In this document: positions 15,001 through 27,000 of the stretch, piece after piece
Position numbering within the stretch: the stretch's first letter is position 1
Layout: the number at the start of each line of letters is the position of its first letter
Assembly: GCA_033980235.1 (NCBI GenBank)
Contig: CM067059.1
Location: 20,695,494-20,759,493 of the forward strand
DNA length: 64,000 nt
DNA from: Diadema setosum
Taxonomy: Eukaryota; Echinodermata; Echinoidea; Diadematoida; Diadematidae
Reading direction: 5' to 3'
Program-made: the position numbers and the translations under genes
The notes under the pieces: model-generated
Told to the model about the DNA's origin: nothing
What the model saw: the letters and a program-made list of their open reading frames with translations, nothing else
Databases searched by the model: none

Positions 15001-18000
15001 CAGTCCTAAAATCTGACAGCTAAAATTGGCTAATGATGAGCATGTCATAACTAGTTAGATAACCAGAAAAAAAGTAAAAAAATAAAATGAAATAAAAAGG
15101 AGCGAAAAAGTTTTCAGTAGACACATGGGCAGATGTCATTCCAAATGCCATTTCTAGGTTCTTATGAAATGCATGTTTATGTAAACAAAGCTACTGGCTG
15201 ATGGTGTGGGCACATGACCTATAATTCAGTTCTAGAAAAGGACCTCATTTCTTTCATCATATCATGGAAATGAGACAAAACAATATTTAGTTTGCACAAG
15301 ACTTAAGTCATTCTACTATCCTGGTTTATGCCTCATGTCTTGATGTCCCCTTTCCATCAACTATCCTTCCAGTTATAACAGTTTGATTTATCTTCTGTTC
15401 ATTGTAGGACAAAGCAAGTTCTACAGTCAACCTCGCAAAAGCTGAATAATCGTCTAAGTCAAAGGTCTTTTCAAGTCCTCTTCTCTTTATGTTCTATCGA
15501 TTTTAACCCCTCATAAGTCGAATTATCTCTAAGTCAAAGCTATTTCTTCAGTCCAAATAGATTCAACTTAGGCAAGGTTGACTGTAGTTGTAATGTCAGT
15601 TGCTGATCTTGACTGTCCGCCAAATCAATTAATGTTAATGATGTATTTGATTGCAAACCAGTTAGAGGGGTATAAAAGGTAATGACACCTTCTCCTCAAC
15701 TTATTTAGATACGGGTTTGTGACCACTGTCACTATTTGGTGAAAACACGAAAATGTGGAATTCTGTGACATTCTTGCCTTAGGTCCAATTTTTATAAAAC
15801 CTCTCCCAATCTAATCATGATACAGTCAAACCTGTCAATAGCGGTCACCCAAGGGAAACGAAAAAAGTGGCCACTATAGACAGGTGGCCACTAAGACAGG
15901 TTTGACTGTAGCTTTTTTCATAAAAGTCTCCATGAACATGTTGTGGAGTTGCCTCCTGTTACCCAACTGCTGTGTCTTCCTTTGATTTTTAGCCTTTAAA
16001 GATAATATAAAGTTTTGGTATTACCTCAAAAGTTTCCCTGAATTTCCTTGTCTTAGTTTGTGTTTCAGGTTAAAGTACCTTTCATATAACTAACACTGTG
16101 AGACTTACTCGCCCCAAAGTGCTCTCATGTCTTAGTAATCATGCAATAATGGTTTCGTACCAGAGCCGCCGCCGTACGGCGGCGAGGTAGTACACGTATT
16201 GTACGAGATAACTGCGACCAGCAGCGTGCAGCCCCATACGCATACTGTGTAGCTAACTGCGACCAGCAGCCCCATACGCATAGCTAAATGGGGCTTCGCA
16301 TTGTAGCTTACAGGATCATGACAGATTTAGTATCGCGGGTAAATATCAACTTAAAATCTAAAAATTTCTTCAATTTGAAGACTTACCAGTTAAGTTGAAG
16401 TATTGAAAACAGGCTTTGGGCAACGTTTGGTTTTACCAATAGTCCCTTTCTGTTCGAATTGATGACTGAATGTGACTCGGTCGAGAGGACCTTGGGAGAG
16501 CTACACTGAATTGACGGCCAGCGCATGCGCACACAAACATCTTATCCGTTCATGGATTTGAAATTTATTCGCATGTGATGTGTGCGTATGCGCTGGTCGT
16601 AGTAATCAGTGTATGTAAATCTTCCAAGGTCCTCTCGACAGAGTCACATTCAGTCATCAATTCGAACAGAAAGGGACTATTGGCAGAACCAAACGTTGCC
16701 CGAAGCCTGTTTTCAAGACTTCAACTTAATTGGTTAGTCTTCAAATTGAAGAATTTTGTGGATTTTAAGTTGATATTTACACGCGATACTAAATCTGTCA
16801 TGATCCTGAATGCTACAATGCGAAGCCCCATTACGCTATGCGTATGGGGCTGCTAGTCGCTATGCGTAGGGGCTGCTGGTCGCAGTTAATTGCATGATTA
16901 CTAAGAAATGAGAGCACTTTGGGGCGAGTAAGTCTCACAGTGTTAGTTATATGATACATACTTTAACCTGAAACACGGAAATTCAGGGAAACTTTTGAGG
17001 TACCAAAACTTTTTATTATCTTTAATCCCAAGCTAAATCATTACTTATTGACTGCAATCAAAAAGGGGGAAAAAAGGGAAATTGTAGATATTCACAATTC
17101 CCCTAGCCATGTTGAGGGTTTGACTTGACCCATGAGAGGTAAAAAAAAGCAGTTACAAAATTGTGTTTACCATTTTGTTTTATATACCAATGCCTTGACT
17201 TTGTGTTTCCTACGTGCCAATGATAGCTGGCTGGCAACTACGTGAAGAATATCTGCCACACCAACATCAGCCTCCAGGACATTAAAGTTGCAATGTGTGC
17301 CGACAAGGTGAGTTCAGCCCTGAATATTGATTCTTAAAGATATAACCCTGTTTGTACACTTGCATCTTCAAAAGACCCCAAAACATAGCCATGAAATGCA
17401 TTCTTCATAGCATTGAAATGTACTCTTCATAGACAGTAATTTTTAATACATGAAGGATTTGTGATACAAAGGGATAGCTTGTTACTGTTTTCATCATTTT
17501 TTCTTCATAATATTTCAAGTTTTGAAAGTTTGCCAACATCTTTACGAAGATATCTATGGTTATACTACCCAATATGGGTGATCAGAATATTACCAAAGAT
17601 GTTCACTTGGCAATAGCAGTGGAGGCTGTTCATCTGTATATATACCTGCACTGTGTGTAATAATGCATCACATTTACAGGAGTTTAAAGATACAAAGTTT
17701 TCACAGTGGGATCATCCCAAAGATGCAAAGTCTTGACTAAGAATTATGCTCCCCCTCCCCCCCACACACACAGGTGCTGATGGAGATGTTCTACCAAGAC
17801 GAGGATGATGCTGCGGCGATGTCGTCTCTGAGCGTGGAGGACGAGCTGCAAGACAGCCGCACGGGGACGCTGACCTACGACGAGGTGGTGAAAGATCTCA
17901 TCATGGAGGAGACACAGTATCTGCGAGACCTCAACCTCATCATCAAGGTCTTCAGGAACTTCTTCGTTGATGCACCTCAGTACTTTACGCAAGAGGTACG

Positions 18001-21000
18001 GTTACTTCCTCAGCTTTTCAAGATGCTGCACAGTGAAAAGATAGACCAGAGAGAGGGCAAGCATTCTTTGCTTTTTTAGAACTGACTCCCATGTTTGATG
18101 TCTTAAGATACTGACTTGTCTAAAAACAACAACAACAAAAAACAAACAAAGTCTTTCACAATCTGTCTTCATCATGGCACTTGTCAGAGTATTGAATTGG
18201 ACTAAGATGGATGCGTAGGTTAAATTAGTTGATCATCGATTTATTTTGCTTTGAATTTGGATTGAGCAGTTTTGTTTTGTAGAAGTTCTATTCTTTTTCT
18301 CTGAGCATGCTTTTTTTTAATGTTTCATCAATCAGTAAAGTATTTATATAAGGAGAATTAACTACTAATTTGAAGGGGGCATGGCTCTACGTTGATATTG
18401 GTTTTTGAAGAAACATTAATCCTTTGATCACACATTATCAATGTGTGGGTGAAAGTGCATTTAAAGTATATAAATAATGTATGGATTTGGGGATGAGTCG
18501 AGATCATCTTGTCAAGGTTGCATTACTCTCAATCCATCTATATTTCCTTTCATCTCCTCCACTCTTCTTACCAGGATGTGAACGCCATCTTTGGCAACAT
18601 CCTGGACATCCACCAGCTGACTGTCTCCTTCCTGGGTCTCCTGGAGGACGCCATGGAGATGATGGACGACAGCGACAGCAACTCCTTCGTTGGCATCGGC
18701 GAGTGCTTTGAGGAGATGGCTGAGGTGAGTTTGCTATCTCAGGGAGAGAGAGGAATGCTTCTGTGACCGTACTTAGTTACCGTATATGCCAGGTGACTAG
18801 CAATAGTCAGCAAACGGTATCAACCAGGACCACTGTGCCATATACTTTAATGAATGCATGTATGCCATATATTTAGCAAGTCTAATTCTTCACGATTCGG
18901 GAACTCACAACAATTTCACGAATGTTTAACTTCGTGATTGTGGAATACAAAAGTGATTGCAGAAATTTACGTGAACATGTCACATTCATGTCGGGATGAG
19001 AGTAGATTTTTTTTTCGCGCATTGTTAAAATAGATTCACAAAAAGCACTGGACTTGTGCAATTTGTGAGAATAAAAACCTCACAAAATATATGATGGATG
19101 CAGTACTTTGTACACTACACAACACCCTGTTGTGCCCCCTTTCTATTTCTCAATAGTTATCTGTGTCTCTCTTTGAAATCATTATATATCTATATATATA
19201 CATATATATATCATAAACCTGAAACAATTCTTCAGTGTTTAAATACAATTTACAAATCAAAAATATTTATTGTAGTGTTGCCATAAAATCAACTACCAGT
19301 ATTACTTTGAAAAGTTACGGCAGAGCTACTTATTTGTGATATAATCGGTGTTGCATAAATTTATCATTATTCGTTTTGGTTCATCGAACATATACTGGTA
19401 TATTTCTGTGTGTATACGTGTATTTATTTGATAGCGTAGACACACATATGTGCTTGTGTTAGTAATATATAATTGAGTGATGTAAAATAGGCATTTCATA
19501 ACGTTCTAATGATCTCCTATGTGTGTTGTATTCATATTTGTTCTGTTATGTGAGCATCCAAGTGGATTTTTTTTTTTTCCCTGTGAGGTCCCCTATTGAT
19601 CATCATTCCTTTTAGTCCTTTAAAACATTTCCTGGTATATTACGTGATTTTGACTGAAATTGGTTTAGTCAGAAATTTCTCCATGTGTGTGTGTGGTGGC
19701 TGGACATGTGTATATAATATATTATAATATATTTCAGTAAAAAAATATTACATGGATTTCTTTACGCAAAGGAAAATCTTCACAACTTTGGCTTTGTTGA
19801 TAAAAGTTGATGTCCTTTGTGTAGGCAAAATGGTAAAAACATAACATTTATTATGGGATTGTGTGTACACTGTATGTAAAGCCTTTGTGGCAGAAAGTGA
19901 TAGGTAGGTTTGAGTTAATAGATCTTGGAAATATAGAGTGGAAAGACATCCATATTGGGGTTATGTGAAGGGATCCTAACATAAATGTAGTACAATAATT
20001 TTTATCTAGAAATATATATGTTATAATTTTGATCCAGGTGGGACGGTGAAATTCCTACTCCTGAGGAAATTTATAAGAAGATAATAGGATATTGGGATGA
20101 GGAAAAAGAAATTGCTTTAAAAAGATATAAGTCAGGATTACATTTGTTAAAATAGGAAAATATTTTTGAAATAAGGGCCAAAGCATTTTCTTTTTTTGAC
20201 ATATTTATTACTGCAGTAGACATGATGTGTTAGTGAGCCATGTGCATTGGGATAATGGTAGCTTGTGCTTGCCTTTTGCTTGGATCTGTTTGCATGAGGG
20301 TACGCAGTTACTTGTGAGCGAAAACAACTGCTGGTATTACATTTAGAAGATAGCATAAACCTACTTCTGTGTGATATAATCTGTGTTGCGTAAATTGATC
20401 ATTATTCCTATTGGTACATTAAAAGATATACTGGTATATTACATGATTTTGACTAAGATTGATTTAGTCAGGAAGTCATTCATGTGTGTTTGTTGTGTGT
20501 ATGTATGTGGTAGGTATGCATGTTTGAGTGATGCAAAATAGGTATTACATGAGCTTCCATGTGTTTCATAATCCTATTTGTTATGTTATATGAGCTCCCA
20601 TATGGAGATTTTTTTTTCCTATGAGCTCCCATATGGGAACATTATGAGCTCCTGTCTGGAGACTTTTTATTCACCAGACATCAAAATAATTATGATATTT
20701 GATCTGCTTTTACAATTGTTGATCTGCTTTTACAATTGATTGATTTGATATCAGTATCACCTGGGGCAATTTTTTTTTTTTTTTTTACAATAGGGCCCCA
20801 TTTATTCACTTTTTCCCATAAACAACAACAGTAATAGCAACAGGACTTTTTCTCCTTCTCTCCAATGAGATTGTAACAACAGCACAAACTTCCATTTATC
20901 TTTTACTCCCCCTGAACAGGCTGAAGAGTTTGGGGTGTACAGCCGGTACGCTGAGCAGATCCTGAGTGACGAGTGCAGGGGCGCCATACGCAGACTAGTG

Positions 21001-24000
21001 GCCCAGCCAGAGGTGTCCGAGTACCTCCAGGTGAGGCATGCAACGTGCACACAGATTTGCCAGTAGATAACTTGTTGGAAGTATACAAACATTCAGTTCA
21101 TTGTGTCTCCATTTTGGCAAACTTTTTGCCATGTGATGATAAGGCAACAGAGTGGACATATTAGATACATTTACATTTCAGTGGTACCACATGGGGACCA
21201 TTCACACTTGTAATTACACTGAGAAATTAAAGTTTCTTAGGTATTCCAAGCATTCACTCTTGTTCACACATTCTCTCACAACAGAGGGAACTATTGGATG
21301 TCATGTGACCATAAGCTCACAAGATTTCACACTACTAAATTTCAGTTTACAACGCGAGAGTGGATTATTCTTGAGAAATGACAAGATGAGCACTTATCTC
21401 CAGTCCGGTGATTCTAGACGCAAGCTTTTCATTGCCGTTTGTGTCCATGTCAGAAAAAAAATAAATGTGAAGAAAACTTTGTGCGAAGTTTGATACCCTG
21501 AACTATTTCACTGTGAGTGGGACTGGACTGTGTGTCTTCAATTTGTGTTGCTTTCAATCGACTACAAACAAACTTCCCCCATACCCAGTTCCTCCGCCCC
21601 CTCCCATATCATCCCGCTAGTCGTCTCATCCAATATCCCTCAGGAACCTAACGTCACAATGCCAGAAGTGGAACTCTAAAGTTCCCTCTCTAGCGGGGCC
21701 AGAGAGGGGGAATTCCGGCACCACCTTGTTCCCTTTGTGTCCGTCGAGACTATCTCCTTTGCAGGGAATGGTCGACTTGAAAAGGAACCATCCAGAGCCT
21801 GTGGACATGCAATAAATGTTATCAATGTGCTATCATTCTTTGCATTCATCATTTTACTCTTTTGACTGGTGTCATGTCTCTCCTGGAGGTGATAGGGAAC
21901 TTGCCATATGATGTCTAGAATTTCTGGCTGCCAGTATCTCTCCCCCCCCCCCCCCCTGCACAATGTGAGTGGGTGGTGGCCATGTGTAGGTGACTGCCTT
22001 TGTCAATCCTTGCATTGAATGGCATTAAATTCCTCTTTTCCTGCAAGGGGTAGATGTCTTAAACCCACACAAGGTATTGGAGAGAACATTCATGTGTGAT
22101 GTGAGACACCTTCATATATAGCCTCCCATCATATTTTACTTTGTGTGTATGTGTGGGTGTAATTGGCTATATCTTTTTATGTAGAGTCATGCTATGACAC
22201 AGTTTTAGTTGTGCTGGTGCTTTGCAGCCACATGAACTTGGTGTGAAACATTAAATGGAAGTGTGCATTCTGTCGTCTTGGTTGATTGAACAAGACTAAT
22301 TGGTCTTTGTATGGACAAAAAGTGATCACCCATTGTGTATGTGGCATGCAGTCATCATGATGTACTTAATCCAGTTTATGTGAAAAGCAGCAATATTACA
22401 CTTTGGTCTATCAAAGAATAATCCAAATAATAATGCTCAGTGTATCAATCTCTTCTTTTTTCCACAAATTGCAGGAACATAATATCCAAGATGCAGTCAC
22501 ATATGTCCTTCCAAAGCTTCTCCTGGAACCAATCTACCACTGTATACACTACTTTGACTCTCTAAAGGTAAAGGTAACCTCCATCGTATCACATGTACTC
22601 CTTTGCATGTCAACACAGGTGAATAGATGAGTGTGATGATGATGTTGATATGCTGGTATCAGCATGGTATTGGTTTTGTCAAGGTGATGTGGATGACAGC
22701 CAGTGATAATTGAGCTGAGTTGAATTTGGATATATTCTACATGGCCAATGAGGTAGCAATCGAATACTAAAAGGCGATCAATCACTTGACCAGTGGGTTT
22801 AGAGTGCAGCTCCACACCATACTCCAGTTGGCTTTAATGAAATGAATAAAGTCATATCTGCAGAATGGCAGAGACTTCCACCCAAGTTATTCCATTCCAA
22901 GTTATGGAATTCTAACTATCCATTGTTTTTATAAATCAGTGTTATAAGTCACAACCACATAATTGTCCCCGCCGAACGAGTTCGAGCAGGGGACTATGAA
23001 ACGGGCTCCGTACGTGTGTGTGTCTGTGCGTCCGTCCGTACGTCTGTCTGTCCGTCCGTCTGTCTGTCCGTCCGTCTGTCTGTGTGTGCGTCCGTGTGTG
23101 ATCAAAATGTTTAATTTGCTACTTCTCTGTCATTTATGAGCCAATTTTGATTCTGTTTGCTTCATATGATAGCAGTACATGGGAGCTTTGAAACTTCTAC
23201 ACAGAATTTCAGTTGTGACCTTTGACCTTGACCTTTGACCTATATTGTACATTTTGCTACAAACTGCTACTCCTGCGCCATTTCTAACCCGATTTCGATT
23301 CCGTTTGCTTTAAGTGATGGCACTAGGTGAGAGCTTCCAAACTTCTTCACAGAATTTTGACCTTTGACTTCTTTGACCTTTGACCTTGATTTTTGACGTA
23401 TATTGTACATTGGCTACAAAATGCTACTCCTTCGCCATTTCTACCCCGATTTCGATTCCGTTTACTTTATGTGATGGCTCTAGGTGAGGGCTTCAAAACT
23501 TCTACACAGAATTTTGACCTTTGACTTCTTTGACCTTTGACCTTGATTTTTGACCTGTATTGTACATTTTGCTACAAAATGCTACTCCTTCGCCATTTCT
23601 AACCCGATTTCGATTCCGTTTGCTTTATGTGATGACACTAGGTGAGGGCTTCAAAACTTCTACACAGAATTTTGACCTTTGACTCCTTTGACCTTTGACC
23701 TTGTTTTTTGAACTATATTGTACATTGGCTACAAAATGCTACTCCTTCGCCATTTCTAACCCGATTTCGATTGTGTTTGCTTTATGTGATGGCACTAGGT
23801 GAGGGCTTCAAAACTTCTACACAGAATTTTGACCTTTGACTTCTTTGACCTTTGACCTTGATTTCTGACCTGTATTGTACATTTTGCTACCATATGCTAC
23901 TCCTTCACCATTTCTAACCCGATTTCGATTCTGTTTGCTTAATGTGATGGCACTAGGTGAGGGCTTCAAAGCTTCTGCACAGAATTTTGACCTTTGACTT

Positions 24001-27000
24001 CTTTGACCTTTGACCTTGATTTTTGACTTATATTGTACATTGGCTACAAAATGCTACTCCTTCGCCATTTCTAACCCGATTTCGATTGTGTTTGCTTTAT
24101 GTGATGGCTCTAGGTGAGGGCTTCAAAACTTCTACACAGAATTTTGACCTTTGACTTCTTTGACCTTTGACCTTGATTTTTGACCTATATTGTACATTTT
24201 GCTACAAAATGCTACTTCCGGCGGGGACATATATTACGCACCGCATAATTTCTACTTTTCCTTGTTCAAAATGGCAAAGGTGATGATGTCATCACCCCGT
24301 AAATTTCCAGTTAAATTGTAGACAAATTTTCTCAAAATTCCCCATGTAGACATGATGTCAACAAATTTAATGGGATTGTATAATTTTGGTTGAGACCTAA
24401 TTTCAGGTTTCTAACATTTTTTGGTGAGATAATGAGAAACCTCTTATGAAATATGAAAGAGCATGTAATTCTATGAGGAATTCAACGTTTATTTGATAAA
24501 AATTGGTTATGAAATGGCTGAGATATCCAAAAAAGAGCGATTCTAATAAAATATGGGACCCACACTTTATTACGATCGCTTTGTTTTACTTTGTTTTTGG
24601 ATGTTTCAGTCATTCCAAACCCGATTTTCATTAAATAAACTTTGAATTGCTCTTAAAACGGTATGCTCTGTACTATATCATAACAGTTTTCTTGGTATCT
24701 CGCAAAAAGTTAAAAGCCCAATTCTCATCTCCACCTATACTGTACTATCCCTTTAAGATGTGTCGTTTGCATCAAAGTATTGTGCCTTGTACTAGCCTAG
24801 GAAGTATGCCCTGGAGGATGCCCTGCACCAAAAGAGGTTGTGCTCTTTGCTGAATCAACCAAGAACAAAAGTTTTTATGGAACAAAGAACAAACCATTGG
24901 GTGGGTTGTAAGGTGATACCATTGTAGCTTCATCCATTTTTGGATGTATGCATTAAAAACATGTAATGCTTTCAAAGGCAAGAACCTTCTTATTTGATGT
25001 CTGATTGTGATGTAACTTCTGTCATTCTGTTCATTTGACTTAACTCTTATTTGATTAAAGTCATATTGAAAAATAAGCTGGTATTGCACAATCAAGTACT
25101 CCTGAAGAGAGGGCTTGGGAAGGAGAGTGAAGTGTCTTGCCATATGGTGCGACTAGTTCTGCCAGCAGACTCAAACCAGGGACCACACGGTTGAGGGTTC
25201 ATGGTTGTATTCATTGAATCACAACAGCTAGTGATGGTGGTGATGGTGATGATGGTGTTTGATGGTAATGGTAATAATGATGGTGAAGGTGATGGTTGAT
25301 GGTAATGGTGATGGTTGATAGTAATGGTAATGGTTGATGGTAATGGTAATGATGATTGTGTATGGTTGTAGGTACGTAATGGTAATGATGATAATGATGA
25401 TGATGATGATGATCATGGTGGTGGTGATGATAATGGTGATGATGATGGTAATTAAAAACACCATAGTTGCATTGATCGATACAGAAAAGGAAAACATCAA
25501 CTCATCTTGCTTAATTGTTGTGAGTTCAGCTTGCATAGGAAATGAATATATGTAATCTTTTTTTTGTTGTTGTAATCTTCACATATATGGCTATTGCTGT
25601 TTTTGCTATTTCATTCAAAACTATCTTTCTCTGTGGTGTAAATTTTTTCCTGACATAATGTTGGAAATACATGCAGCACTCTAATATTTGTGAGTGATGT
25701 AACTGTATATTTAAGTGTCCTTATGTTGAAGTAGTCAAATATTTTAAGTATTCCATGAAATGTACATTTCCACTGCGACTTGTCTGACTTAGTTTATGTT
25801 TGATTTTTCATTTGTTTTCTGATCATTCAGTTATTACTAAAGACATCACCAAATGAAGAGGAACGGGATAGGTTCAAACAAGTGAGTTCATGTACTGATA
25901 AAAATTCATTTTCTGTAAGAATTTGTAGCATGCATTATATTGAAATGAATGTTTTGCTCAAAAGCACGCCTCTGAGAAGGTGCAAGTCCCTTTTCCTGTG
26001 AACTCATAGATGCTGTTGGAACAAGTGCGTAAATTTGTAACTCTTGATTTATTTGTATAATTTCACCATGGAATAGTTCAAGAGACATAATCTGTTGTCA
26101 GGTTGACCATCTGTCCATGTTTACCTCATTTCACATTGCAACCACAGCTTAGGACAAGAAATATTGTTGTGAAATTTGACATACTAATGAATCTGAGACA
26201 ATAACAAAACAAAGGGTAGGGTTCATCAGGGCAGAGGTCAACAGGTCAATGTTAAAGGGACTGTACATATTGGTTGAGGTGGGGATTCATGTTTTGAACA
26301 TTCCTAAGTGAGATAATGAGAAACCTCTTATGAAATATGAAAGAGCATGTAATTCTAAGAAGGATTCAATGTTTATTTGATGAAAATTGATTTTCAAATG
26401 GCTGAGATATCAAAAAAAGTGATGATAATAAAAGGCAACAGGCCACGCCTTTTATTAGGATATCTTTGTTTCACATTGTTTTTGGATATCTTAGCCATAT
26501 CAAAAATTATTTTTCATCAAATAAACTTTTGATACCCCTTAGAATTGCATGCTCTTTGACATCTCATAGAGTGGTTTCTGAATATCTCACAAAACATTAA
26601 AAGCTAAATCTTCGCCTCAACCAGAACTGTACACACCCTTTAATAACCACCATTACATGTCTAAGTAATTCAAGAAGCATCTGTATGTGACCTGTCACTA
26701 CAAAATTGATCAGGTTGCAAATATAAATAAAGTTGGGAAAAAAATGTATAGCTTATTTGATTTGCTGAAGTGTGTATTGCTACATCCTGTCCAATTTTAA
26801 GAGTTTGCTTGTGCTTTGAAATTGTTTGTTTATTTGTTTGTTTTGTTTTTTGTTACTGAATGAATGTGTGTTCATGTGGGTAAGGGTGTGTTATATAGGA
26901 AGCCATAGCCAATGGGAGTACCTTGTGACTTGCATGTTTCTTATCACAGGCTTCTGGGCTTCTTAAGAAAATCCAGGCAGCGCTAGAAAGAGTGTGTGCT

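Larger units (their letters stand above)
12176..17226. other. SOS intron 3 (5.1 kb)
   Basis: GT-AG intron. It holds four transposon-like elements (13183-13598, 15424-15584, 15823-15908, 16000-17021), a G18-type tract at about 14070, and the CAGGGCTGCACAC motif at about 14567 that also occurs near 6813. No exon of another gene is seen. Confidence 0.7.
22568..25830. other. SOS intron 8
   Basis: 3263 bp, GT-AG. It contains pearl-like copy 1 (22964-24266), family A MITE copy 2 (24366-24757) and a GATGGTAATG minisatellite (25214-25455). Confidence 0.75.

Noticed and set aside
16575..16856. 93-codon frame
   Set aside because: Falls wholly in the right arm of the fold-back element; no protein signature.
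23000..24229. Regularly spaced ~157-bp units as a possible CRISPR array
   Set aside because: Units are contiguous with no unique spacers, and the genome is animal.
25228..25555. His/Ile-rich and Met-rich frames on both strands
   Set aside because: They are translations of a GATGGTAATG minisatellite.
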